Below, piece after piece: positions 1 through 9,524 of a stretch of DNA of 21,244 nt. The first letter of the stretch is position 1. Every line of letters starts with the position of its first letter. The notes beneath the pieces were generated by a model. That model ran no database searches, was not told the DNA's origin, and worked only from the letters and a program-made list of their open reading frames with translations. The stretch is from Poronia punctata (lineage: Eukaryota; Ascomycota; Sordariomycetes; Xylariales; Xylariaceae), in the NCBI GenBank assembly GCA_022579005.1, contig MU401857.1, positions 1 to 21,244 on the forward strand, written 5' to 3'. A program made the translations under genes and the position numbers.

Positions 1-199
1 AAAGCTATTAAAGTATAAGTTTTTTAAAACTAAAATAAAGTTTTTAAAGTTTATTATTATAATTAAAAAAATAAAAATAAATTTTTAAAAAGTTGTTGCT
101 ATTTAAAAGTAAAAAGCGTTAACTTTAATATATAATATATAAGTATTTTTAAAGTTTATAAACTTTTATAAAAAGTTTATAGCTAAATATATAAATATT

Positions 200-2560
200 A
201 TAATGCTAATTATAGCAATTTTAAAAGGTTATACTTTGCTAGGCTATGTTTTTAAGTAGACTTTAAAAGTAAACTAAGTATTTAAAAACGTAAAAAAAGC
301 TTTTATATTAACAACTACTTTTTGCTACTAAAATAGCTATTTAAATATTAAAGTAAAAATAAATATGTTAATAAAAGTAATATTAAAAATATTATTATAA
401 CTTTATAAAAAAATATAAAAACTAGTTGCTTATTAGTTATAAAAGCTTATAAATATAAAAACTAAATAAGTAATAAGCTAGCAAGAGCTTTTAATAATTA
501 TAAAAAGCTATAAGCATTAGTAATAATACTTTAAAAAAATAAATAAAACTTTTATAGTATAAATAAATTATATAGCTTTAAAAAGCGTAGTTAACTTATT
601 AGCATAAAACTTTTAAAAAAAGCTTGCTTACTAAGTATATAAACTAATATAGTTTAATTTTAATATAAAATATTAATTAAGCATATTAAACTTAGCAAAT
701 AAACTATTAAAAAAGCTAGATTATATAGCTAAAAAAATTTAATATAAAAATATAATATTAATGTTAAAAAAAAAGCTTTAACTAGTTAGCAAGCTACTAT
801 AGTAAATATAGTAATTATTAGTAAAAATTTTATTTAAAAAAAAAAAAAAAGTAAAATATTAGCTTATACTACTAAAGCAGCTTAAAAAGCTTTATTAAAC
901 TTATACTTATTAGCTTATTTAATAATAAAAGTATAAATTATAAACTTATAAGCTTATAAAGTACTAAACTTTTACTATATAATTATAAATAATTTTTAAA
1001 AGTAAAAAAGTAAAAAGTACTAATATATATGCTTAACTTATATATTATATACTATATAAATAATAATAATAACTTATTTAATAAAAGCTACTATTAAAAG
1101 TATAAAAACTATTTTTTTTAAAAAAAAAGCTAAAGCTATTATTTATAACTAATATGTTTTATATACTAAAGCTAAAAAATTAGCTTAAAATAAAATAGCT
1201 TTTAAATTAATAGCTTTAATATAGTTTTATAAAATAGTTTATAAATTATAAGCTAAAAACTTTATTTTTATAAAGCTAGTAAAAATTATATGCTATAAAG
1301 CTAAAATATATAAAAAATATTATATTAATAATATAAATATATTATATTTTAAAAAATAGCTAGTAATTTTAGCTTAAAAAGCTTTAATAAAGCAACTAAT
1401 ATATTAGTACTATAATAACTTAAAAGCTAGGTATATAAAAAAAAATAAAATAGCTAAGTTATTATAGTGCAAGTTTTATTAAAAAAGCTTAAAGCAAAAT
1501 ATTTAAAAATATGTTATTAGCTTTATATAATATAAAAAAGCTTAAAAGCTAAAGTATAAGCTTTATAAAAAGCTTTAATTATTATTTTTATTAAAATAGC
1601 TCTTTTAAAAGATTAGCTTAGATTTTATTATAAAATTATTTTTATATATAAAAGTAAATAGCAATATTTATAATATAATTTTAGTTATTATAAACTAGTT
1701 TATAAAAATAGCATTGTTTATTTTTATATAAAAAATGCTTAATGCTACTAAGCTTATAGTAATTATATACTATAAAATAAACTGCTAATATAAGTTTTTA
1801 AAAAAAATTATAAATAATAAAAATAAACTTATTATAAGCAAATTTTAAAAAAAGTTTTATAAAATATAAAAAATATATTAGTAGTTATTTACTATATAGC
1901 ACTTTTAAACTAATAGTTAAATAAAATAAATATATTAAATTTTAAAAAAGTACTTTTATACTTTTTATAGTAATAAGCTAAATAGCTAAGTTAAAATATT
2001 AGCAAATATTAAGTTTATATATAATAATAGCTAATATGCTATTATAAGCTATTTATTATTTAAAGCATTATATAAATACTATTTAAAAAGTATTAAGTAT
2101 ATGCTAAAGTAGCTTTAATTTAATATTTAAAAAGTAAAAAAAAAGTTGTAGTAAATAAAAGCTATATGCTATATAGTTTATAAGCACTAAAAATAAGCAA
2201 TAAAATTAATATAAAAGTATTATAATAAGCGCTATATATTAAAAAAGTTTTAAGTAAGTAATATAGTAAAGCTATTAATAATATACTTTAAGTTTAAATA
2301 TAAAAAAAACTAGCTTTTATATATATTTAAATTAAAGTTGTTAAAAAAGTAAAAACTTAAGCATACTAAATTTAGTTACTAAAAATTTATTTTTAAGTTT
2401 ATAATATGTTTTTTATATTATTACTTAAGCTATAAATAAACTAGCTAAAAAATGCTAGCAAAATAGCGCTACTTAAGTTAAAAAATAAGTAAAAAAAATA
2501 AGTAATAAAAAATATTATTTAGTATTAAAAAAATTAAAGTAAATAAAAATACTTAGTAAA
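200..2560 (+). pseudogene. pol: Gypsy pol remnant, copy A: RNase H and integrase
   Basis: RNase H: the frame starting at 299 stays open, apart from RIP-type stops, to 721. It shows the T-D-A-S-like site (359-370, now I-N-M-L), E-L-L-x-I-I with K-H after it (485-517), a D-H pair turned N-Y (566-571) and the N-x-A-D-x-L-S-like end (689-721). Integrase, frame of 1621: zinc-finger relic from about 1429, S-L-D-F-I with the first catalytic Asp retained (GAT 1621-1623), the second Asp changed to Asn (AAT 1816-1818) and the catalytic Glu changed to Lys (AAA 1924-1926). Exactly 35 codons separate the last two, matching DD35E. The H and Q-T positions of the H-P-Q-T-D-G-Q motif survive as CAC (1900) and ACT (1909). 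The frame differs between RNase H and integrase, so an indel lies in 721-1429. The part after 2110 (linker, coiled-coil-like Lys-rich tail) is assigned by continuity only. Dead gene. Confidence 0.88.
836..850 (+). repeat. A15 homopolymer in copy A
   Basis: A run of 15 A interrupts the pol remnant between RNase H and integrase. The equivalent place in copy B (near 7420) has only about five A, so the run has expanded in copy A and may contribute to the frame change between the two domains. Confidence 0.8.
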
Positions 2561-4233
2561 ATAAAAAAGCTAGCTAGTAAAATATAATACTTAAAAGCTA
2601 GCTAAATACTTAGTAAACGTAAGCTATTTATTAAACTAATATAAAAAAAAAATTAAAAAAGTTTATACTAAGTAAAATAATAAATAAAGTAGTTATAATT
2701 AGTATAATAAATACTAAATTATAAAGTATATACTTAGTTAATAAAAAAATAATAAGCTATTGCTAAGTAAGCTAAAACTAAGCTATAATATTATAAAAAA
2801 TAAAAACTTATACTTTAATAAACTTATTATAACTTAAAACATATTTTAAACTATTAATATAAAAAGCATTATTATTAAATAAAAAGTTAGTAAGCAAAAG
2901 CTAAAAAGTAGCTAAAAAAGCAAATAATATACTATATTATTAAAATAGCTATAGCTAAAAATAAGCAATATAGTTTAATAAATATTATAAATAAAGCTAA
3001 TAGTAGTAGTAAAAACTATATTATAAGTAAAAATCTTTTAATAAGCTTTGCTAATACTAAAAAACGCTTTAATGCTTTTATTTTTATAAGTTTTTTTAAA
3101 GTTTAACTTTTTATTAGCAGCTTTTAAAATAAATATGCGCAACTAGCGCAAATAAGCATTTAAATTGCTTAAAAAGCTATTTTAATACTTTAAAAAAAAA
3201 ATAAAAAACTAAGCTTTATATATAATATTATTAAAGTTATTAAGTAAAAGCTTTTTTTTGCTAATATAAAACTACTAAATATTAGCAAATATATTAGCAA
3301 ATAAGCAGCAAAAGTATAAACTATAAAAAAAGTAACTATAATAATTAATAAATAATAAATAATAATTAATTTTTAATAAATAATAATATAGCGTTACTTT
3401 TTTTTTTTAATTAGTATAACTAGCTTTTTTTAAAAAATAACTATATGCTAAAAAGCTAAGCTTGCTTTAAATAAGCAAAATATATATTAACTTATAGTAA
3501 TAAAAATATTATTTAATAAAGTAGCGTTTATATTTACGTTTTTATTTTTATTTTTATTTTTAGCTTTAGTAATAGTAGCTTAATAGTTTTGCTAAGCGTT
3601 TTTTATTTTAATACAAAAATAGGTAGCATACTATATAATTTATTAAGCTATACTAACTAAAATAAAAAGTATTTAAAAAAAAATAAACATTTAAGCAAAC
3701 TAATAAGTAAAAAAGCAATAAATATATAGCATAATAACTTTAGTAGTTTTTTTTATAAAAAGCGTAATTAATGTTGTTAAAATAGCAAAAATAATAAATA
3801 TAAAAATTTAAATATATATTAAAAACGCAGTGCTAGCAAGGCTTTTTACTAAGCATTATTATAATTTTTAGCTTATTACTATTTAGTTAAGCAAAATTAT
3901 AATTAAAATTAAAAATTTAATAGTTTAAAAATAATTAACTTATATTAGTATTAAAAGTATGCTAATATATAAACTTAAAATAAAAAAGCTTTAAAGGTAA
4001 TATAACAATAGTTACTTAGTAAAAAGCTTAATAAAATAATAATGCTAAAAAAAAAAGTAAATACTAAAATAAAGTTATAAATAAAAAAAAATGTATAAGG
4101 CTAGGTATAAGCTAATAAGTTAACAAAAAGATAGCTTATAAAAGCTAATAAATTAATTTAATTAAAAAAATTAAAAATAGGCCTAATTAGCAAATATACT
4201 TATAAATGCTAAAATTGCTAAGAACTAGTAACT
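2561..4233 (+). other. Copy A 3' internal region between integrase and polypurine tract
   Basis: About 1.6 kb separates the recognisable integrase from the polypurine tract. It is shared with copy C (inverted, about 9525-11300), so it belongs to the element rather than being a later insertion. The plus strand is A-rich with a moderate excess of G over C in its first part (16 G against 13 C in 2461-2640, just across the boundary), as in the pol part. I could not recognise a chromodomain, an envelope-like gene or any other domain. It may be a decayed extra ORF, a long integrase C-terminus or untranslated sequence. A simple AT repeat (TAATAAA-like) lies near 3340-3395. Confidence 0.6.
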
Positions 4234-4248
4234 TAAAAAAAAGGGCAG
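4234..4248 (+). promoter_or_regulatory. Polypurine tract before LTR (copy A)
   Basis: A purine run (eight A, then GGG, then CAG) ends right where the sequence shared with copy C's LTR begins. In LTR retrotransposons this tract primes plus-strand DNA synthesis and lies directly upstream of the 3' LTR. The corresponding place in copy C (9508-9524, minus strand) is also purine-rich. The position fixes the LTR start at about 4249. Confidence 0.65.
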
Positions 4249-4476
4249 TATAATAAGGTACCTAGCTAAAAAAGCTATTTATATATAGACTACTTATTAG
4301 CTAAAGCTATGCTAACTAATAGCTAAGGCTTTGCTAGTTATACCTTTTTTAATCCTTTTAGCTAGTCTGGTTACCTACTTAGCTAACTAGATAAAAGTTA
4401 TTTAATATACCTAGTTTTTAGAATTGCTAGCAACATTACCTTATAACTACCCTATTGCTTAAACCCTTATACTAAG
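4249..4476 (+). repeat. LTR shared by copies A and B (~228 bp)
   Basis: This segment follows the polypurine tract and matches the reverse complement of 9507-9479 plus 8912-8703 (the LTR of copy C, split by a small transposon). The ends form a rough inverted repeat: it starts TATAATAAGG and ends near ACCCTTATA, as expected for LTR termini with TG/CA changed to TA. It is noticeably less AT-rich than its surroundings, keeping GG, CC and CTGG. It is followed not by flanking DNA but by gag-pol of copy B in the same orientation. It is therefore read as 3' LTR of A and 5' LTR of B at once. Exact ends are uncertain by several bases. No primer-binding site could be recognised after it. Confidence 0.72.
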
Positions 4477-4559
4477 TTTAATATTTAAATAAATTAGCAT
4501 TTTTACTAAAATATGCTAAATTATAATAATTTAAAAAAGCTACCTTTAAAAACTTCAAA

Positions 4560-5060
4560 AAGTTTATTTAAAGAAAAACGTTATATTTAAGCTATTTAAG
4601 CAAACTTTTAAAAAATAGTTATATAAGCTATAGCAATACAAAATAAAAGTTTATAAGATTTTTCTTTATTAGCAAGTATTAGTATAAAAGCTTAAAAGCG
4701 CTATACTACTAAAAAGATAATAGCTAACTAGCTTTTAACTATAAATATAAAGGTTAAAAGAATTTTAAAAAGGTTTAATAAAGCAGCATGCATTGCTTAA
4801 TAATATAATAGTAATATATTAAACAGCCCAAAAAACTGCAAAAAAATTAATACTATAAAAAAATATTACCTACTATAAAAGCAAAAATATACTAAATGCT
4901 TATTAAACTAAAAAGGTTAATAAATAATTTAAAAAATTTAATAACTTATTTAAATAATAAATAAATTAAAATAAAAGCAAATTAATATATATTTGCAATA
5001 GCTTTATAAAATATTATTATTATAGCAAAAAGGCTATATAGCTAAGTATTGCTTAAAAGA
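4560..5060 (+). pseudogene. gag: gag remnant with CCHC zinc knuckle (copy B)
   Basis: At 5012-5052 the codons fit the retroviral-type knuckle C-x2-C-x4-H-x4-C if RIP changes are allowed: the first two Cys are TAT (from TGT), His is TAT (from CAC) and the last Cys is still TGC (5050-5052), with the typical G before His and I-A-K-Y after it. One base is missing in the A run at 5027-5031. The knuckle lies about 540 bp after the LTR and about 1.5 kb before the RT active site, the order expected for gag then pol. The N-terminal capsid part (from about 4560) is inferred from position and was not recognised by motif. Gag coats and packages the element RNA; this one is dead. Confidence 0.62.
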
Positions 5061-5740
5061 AACGTTAACTATTAAATAGCTTATTATATAAAGTTAAGTA
5101 AAAACTATTTAAATAGGTTAAAAGTAAATTAAAAAACATTTAAATAGCTTAGTTAAACTTTAAATATAAAAAGTTAAAAGCTAAGGTAAAATAAAATAAT
5201 ATATTTAATTTAATTTAATAAAGTTTTATTAAGCCTTTAATATTATAAAGCTATTTTTAACAATAGCTAAAATCTTTTTAAATAGTAAGCTAAAGCTGGA
5301 AAATATAATTATAAATATAAATATAAAAGCTTAAATTAATATTGTATATAAAACCTTTTTGTTAAAAAAGATAAAAAGTGAAATTTTTTTTACTTTTATT
5401 AACAAAACTAAATAAAAAGCTAATAAAGTACTAAGTAGCTTATTTAGCTATTTTTAAAAATTTAAATATTTAAAAAATTAAAAAGACTTTTAAGGAAATA
5501 TTTTATATAATATATATATAAAAAAAGTATTAAAGCTTTTAATATTATAATTAAAGATAAATTAGTTAAATATATTATTAAATATAGTTTTTAACTACTA
5601 GTTTTATAGCAAATTTTAAAAAATAAATTTTAAAAGGTTTATTAGTAATATAGTTAGTAATTAAGCAATATATATTTTTAACTTATTAAATATAAATATT
5701 AGTTTTTTTAAAAAAAAGTTAGTATTTGTTCAAATTAAAA
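5061..5740 (+). other. Copy B, expected protease region, not recognised
   Basis: This 680-bp stretch lies between the gag knuckle and the pre-RT segment, where an aspartic protease should be encoded. I looked for a D-S/T-G-A-like motif and found none that I trust. A short stretch near 5290-5400 keeps a few GG and GTG, but no domain is supported. It is assigned to copy B by position only. Confidence 0.45.
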
Positions 5741-6098
5741 ATAAGCCTAGCACTAAAAAGAATATTAATTTATTTTAATATTTTAAAGCGTTTTAGCATT
5801 TATATTTAAAATTATTAATAAAAAAGTTTTTAATGCTAAAAAGCATAATATATATTAAACCCAGTAAAAAAGCTATAAGTGCTTTTTTATTTAATTTATT
5901 TTATTATATAAAATTAATAATAAGCCTAGCACTAAAAAGAATATTAATTTATTTTAATATTTTAAAGCGTTTTAGCATATATATTTAAAATTATTAATAA
6001 AAAGTTTTTAACGCTAAAAAGCATAATATATATTAAACTTAGTAAAAAAGCTATAAGTCCTTTTTTATTTAATTTATTTTATTATAAAACATTAATAG
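5741..6098 (+). repeat. 179-bp tandem duplication within pol of copy B
   Basis: The unit starting ATAAGCCTAGC at 5741 recurs at 5920, and both run through the same landmarks to a TTTATTATA-like end near 5910 and 6090. By eye they differ at about ten positions, including a one-base length change, a CC/TT pair and a few transversions. In the gag-pol frame the unit resembles the pre-RT stretch of gypsy pol (a P-G-K-like turn followed by L-F/Y-N-L). Because the units are still about 95% alike although heavily AT-rich, the duplication probably happened after most RIP. The period is not a multiple of three as it stands. Confidence 0.85.
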
Positions 6099-7520
6099 TA
6101 AGTACTTAAAAATAGTTTTTAGAAAAACTTTTAAATAAGCTATATATAATATTTAAAAGTAAATATAAAAACTTTTATTTTATTTATACTAAAAAAATAA
6201 AACTATAAAGCTTTATATTAATTATTAAAAAATAAATAAAGTAATTATAAAAAATAAATATTTTTTACTTTTTATAATAAAAATAATAAATAAGCAAAAG
6301 TTAATAACAATCTTTTTAAAGCTAAAGTTTTATAATGCTTATTATTATATTTAACTTAAGTATAGTAATAAATAAAAAAAAATATATTAAATAAAATATA
6401 AGCATTTTAAGTATATAGTTAGTTTTTTTAAATTAACTAACACTTTTATAAATTTTTAAGCTTATATATATAAAGCATTATCTACGCTTAAAACTTATAT
6501 TTATATAGTTTATTTAAATAACATTATAATCTATTTAAAAAATAAAAAAGTACTTTTAATTTATTTTTAAGCACTTAGCATAATATTAACTTTTTATAAA
6601 GCTATTACAGTGCAAGTTTTTTTAAACCTAAAAGAGAATTTTAAAAATTTATTATTATTACTAATAAAATTCTTTTTTTTTAAAAAAAAGTTCCTAGTAT
6701 TTAAAAGTAAAAAGCACTAACTTTAATATATAATATATAAGTATTTTTAAAGCTTATAAACTTTTATAAAAAGTTTATAGCTTAGTATATAAATATTATT
6801 ACGGTAATTATAGCAATTTTAAAAGGCTATATTTTATTAAACTATATTTTTAAATAAACTTTAAAAGCGAATTAAGTATTTAAAAATATAAAAAGAGCCT
6901 TTACTTTAGTAACTACTTTTTGCTACTAAAACAGCTGTTTAAATATAACAGTAAAAATAAATGTAGTAATGAAGGTAATATTAAAAATGTTATTATAAGT
7001 TTATAAAGAAAAATAAAAACTAGTTACCTATTAAGTATAAAAGCTTATTAATAAAAAAACTAAGTAAGTAATAAGGTAATAAAAGCTTTTAATAATTATA
7101 AAAATCTATAAGTACTAATAGCAATACTTTAAAAAAGCCTTTATAATATAAATACATTATATAGTTTTAAAAAGTATAGTTAACTTATTAATATAAGACT
7201 TTTAAAAAATACTTACTTACTAAGTATATAAGCTAATATAGTTTAACTTTAATACAAAATATTAATTAAAAAGATTATACCTAGCAAATAAACTAATAAC
7301 AAAGCTACATTATATAGCTAAAAAAAGTAATATAAAAATAAAATACTAATTCTTTAAAAAAGCTTTAATTAATTAGCAAGCGGTTATAAAAAATATAATA
7401 GTTTATAATAAAAATTTATTTAAAAAGTAAAGTACTAGTTTATACTATTAAAGCAGCTTAAAAAGCTTTATTAAACTTATACTTATTAGCTTATTTAATA
7501 ATAAAAGTATAAATTAGAAA

Positions 7521-7552
7521 ATATTAACCTTTTATAATATTAACCTTTTATA
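7521..7552 (+). repeat. 16-bp tandem duplication in copy B pol
   Basis: The unit ATATTAACCTTTTATA occurs at 7521-7536 and again at 7537-7552. The equivalent part of copy A (near 940-985) lacks a matching pair, so this is a local duplication in copy B. Confidence 0.75.
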
Positions 7553-8912
7553 ATATAATTATAAATAGTTTTTTAAAGCAAAAGAAATAAAAAGTGTTAA
7601 TATATATACTTAACTTATATAAATATTATATACTATATAAATAATAATAATAACTTATTTATTAAAAACTACTACTAAAAATATAAAAACTGCTTTTTCT
7701 TTTAAAAAAAGATAAAACTATTATTTATAACTAATATGTTATATATACTAAAGTTAAAAAATTAGCTTAAAGCAAAATAGCTTTTTACCTAACAGGTTTA
7801 ATATAATTTTATAAAATAGTTTATTAACTATAAGCTAAAACTCTACTTTTATATAGCTAGCAAAGATTATATACTATAAAGTTAAAATGTATAAAAAGAA
7901 ATTATATTAATTATAAAAATATATTATACTTTAAAAAGCAGCTAGTAACGTTAGCTTAAAAAGCTTTAATAAAATATTTAATATATTAATATTATAATAC
8001 CTTTAAAGTTAAGCATAAAAAAATAGTTAAGTTATTATAGTATAAATATTATTAAAAAGGTTTAAAGTAAAAGGTTTAAAAATACGTTACTAGCTATATA
8101 TAATATAAAAGCGCTTAAAGAATAAAGTACAAGGTTTATAAAAAGCTTTAATTATTACTTTTACTAAAGTAGCTTTTTTAAAAAATTAGCTTAAATTTTA
8201 TTATAGAGCTATTTTTATATATAAAAGTAAATAGCAACATTTATAATATACTTTTAATTATTATAAACTTGTTTATATAAATAGCATTAATTATTTTTAT
8301 ATAAAAAACGCTTAATATTACTAAGCTTATAGTAATTATATACTAAAAAGTAAATTATTAGTATATAACCTTTAAAAGGATTATAAGTAATAAAAATAAA
8401 CTTATTATAAGCAAGTTTTTTAAAAAATTATAAAATGCAAAAAATATATTAGCAACTATTTATTATATAATATTTTTAAACTAATAGCTAAGTAAAATAA
8501 ATATATTAAACTTTAAAAGATTATTTTTATAGTTTTTGTACTAATAAGCTAAATACTTAAGTTTAAGTACTATTAAAAGCTAAGTTTATATATAATAATA
8601 GCTAATATATTATTTTAAGCTACTTATTATTTAAAATATTATATAAGTACTAATTAAAAAGCATTAAATATATGCTAAAATAGCTTTAATTTAATACTTA
8701 AAAATATAAAGGTTAAAGCAATAAAGTAGTTATAAGATAATGTTGCTAGCAATTTTAAAAACTAAGTATATTAAATAACTTTTGTATAATTAACTAAGTA
8801 AGTAATTAGACTAGCTAAAAAAATAAAAAAAAGTATAATTAGCTAAACTATAGCTAATAGTTAGCATAGGTTTAGTTTTTATATAGTCTATATACTTATA
8901 GTATAGTTAGTA

Positions 8913-8947
8913 CAGTCACCTGGAAAAGTTAGGTCCGATTTTTTTTA
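8913..8947 (+). repeat. Left terminal inverted repeat of TIR element
   Basis: Starts CAGTCACCTGG directly after the TA at 8911-8912. Positions 8925-8947 are the perfect partner of 9444-9466 in inverted orientation. Confidence 0.8.
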
Positions 8948-9443
8948 AGACTTTTTTCAAATTTTTAAACTGGTATATCTTAACCCTAATATGCTATAAA
9001 AATAAGCCCTTTTATATCTAAGATTTATAAGCACTATAAATATATAATTTAATTTTTAACAATTCTTTATATAAAGTATTTAAGCTTAAAAACCTATTTT
9101 AAAATAAAGTAGTATTTTTAATATTATATTTTTAAAAATTAATTAAAAAATCAAAACTTAAGTTTTATTACTTTTAAAATATGTTTTAAGTTTATTTAAA
9201 AGCTAAACAATATATATTAACTAGCTAAAATTTTTCTACTATTTTTATTAGCCTGTATTTATTCTTTAAAATACCTATAAAACTACTACGTTTTATAAGC
9301 TGGAAAGAATAGCTTAATAATCAATGAAAAAGCCTTTATCTAGGTTATTAAAAAAGATAATTGATTTGAATATAATAACCTTTTAACCGCTTATTTTGAC
9401 TATTTTTATTTAAGAGGTTATTTAAAAGAATGTCAAGAGGTTG

Positions 9444-9478
9444 TAAAAAAAATCGGACCTAACTTTCCGGGCCCAGTG
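9444..9478 (-). repeat. Right terminal inverted repeat of TIR element
   Basis: Read on the minus strand it starts CACTGGGCCCGG and continues into the block shared with the left end. It is followed by TA at 9479-9480. Confidence 0.8.
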
Positions 9479-9507
9479 TAGGTCTTATAAGTAAGTGCTT
9501 TATTATA

Positions 9508-9524
9508 TTGCTTTCTTTTTTAAG
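9508..9524 (-). promoter_or_regulatory. Polypurine tract of copy C
   Basis: The plus strand is TTGCTTTCTTTTTTAAG, so the minus strand is a purine run (AAAAAAGAAAG, then CAA) directly upstream of the LTR of copy C. It corresponds to 4234-4248 in copy A, where the run ends GGGCAG. Confidence 0.6.

Larger units (their letters stand above)
1..4476 (+). mobile_element. Ty3/gypsy LTR retrotransposon, copy A (5' cut by window edge)
   Basis: Copy A enters from the left already downstream of the reverse transcriptase active site and runs through RNase H (200-721), integrase (1429-2110), a long 3' internal region (about 2560-4233), a polypurine tract (4234-4248) and an LTR (4249-4476). The body aligns by eye with copy B (from about 6598) in the same orientation and with the reverse complement of copy C (down from about 13640). 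For example, the stretch after position 100, containing 'aaaagtaaaaagcgttaac', recurs near 6700 and, inverted, near 13560. Domain order RNase H then integrase is that of Ty3/gypsy (Metaviridae-type) elements, not copia. The coding capacity is destroyed by RIP. Confidence 0.9.
4249..8702 (+). mobile_element. Ty3/gypsy LTR retrotransposon, copy B (3' end missing)
   Basis: Copy B reads, left to right, shared LTR (4249-4476), gag with zinc knuckle (5012-5052), a stretch where protease is expected, a duplicated pre-RT segment (5741-6098), reverse transcriptase (about 6370-6545), RNase H (about 6800-7330) and integrase (about 8000-8702). The match to copy A ends at about 8702, which corresponds to about 2125 in A, just after the integrase core. 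There the inverted copy C begins. Everything that should follow (integrase tail, 3' internal region, 3' LTR) is absent from that side, as expected if C inserted into B. The missing part may lie beyond the right edge. Confidence 0.82.
5741..8702 (+). pseudogene. pol: Gypsy pol remnant, copy B: RT, RNase H, partial integrase
   Basis: Reverse transcriptase: the frame of 6427 reads F-K-L-T-N (from F-G-L-T-N-A-P-A-T-F-Q) at 6427-6441 and Y-L-N-N at 6511-6522, where active enzymes have Y-L-D-D; both catalytic Asp became Asn by G-to-A change. Upstream, 6370-6420 fits the D-E-W-K-T-x-F-x-T-x-Y-G-H-F-E-Y block. RNase H: the T-D-A-S site is I-N-V-V near 6957-6968. Integrase: in the zinc finger (about 8085-8110) both Cys read as Tyr (TAT from TGT), and the first catalytic Asp is Asn (8194-8196), unlike copies A and C where it is retained. 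The gene breaks off at about 8702 at the junction with copy C. Pol would copy the element RNA and integrate the DNA; this copy cannot. Confidence 0.87.
8913..9478. mobile_element. 566-bp non-autonomous TIR transposon (Tc1/mariner-like MITE)
   Basis: The ends form an inverted repeat of roughly 35 bp. The outer 12 bases match imperfectly (CAGTCACC against CACTGGGC), then 23 bases match perfectly (8925-8947 against 9444-9466, core AAAGTTAGGTCCGA followed by eight T). The element is flanked by TA on both sides (8911-8912 and 9479-9480). A TA target duplication and CA(G/C)T termini are typical of Tc1/mariner elements, including fungal pogo/Fot1 types. The interior has no transposase-like frame; the longest start I noticed gives about 20 codons (near 9324). 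The right end is the most G+C-rich place in the window (23 of 60 bases in 9421-9480). It is therefore younger than, or spared from, most RIP around it. Confidence 0.8.
8703..9507 (-). repeat. 3' LTR of copy C, split by a TIR element
   Basis: Removing the insert at 8913-9478 and one TA leaves about 237 bp. The reverse complement matches the LTR at 4249-4476: shared landmarks include the TATAATAA start, TATAGACTA, ATGCTAACTA, GCTAGTCT-like and the GCTAGCAACATTA..CTTATAACTAC end. Compared with the A/B LTR, most differences are C-to-T or G-to-A here, so this LTR has been mutated further by RIP. The outer end lies at 8703-8708, exactly where homology to copy B stops. Confidence 0.78.

Noticed and set aside
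2461..2700. Chromodomain at the end of gypsy pol in copy A
   Set aside because: The frame reads a Lys-rich, possibly coiled-coil stretch; isolated look-alike residues were not enough to call a chromodomain.
8981..8992. AACCCTAA word, a possible telomere repeat
   Set aside because: A single occurrence inside the TIR element, not a tandem array.
9324..9386. Short ATG frame of about 20 codons inside the TIR element
   Set aside because: Too short, no ribosomal or family signal, and no extension to a transposase; chance frame.
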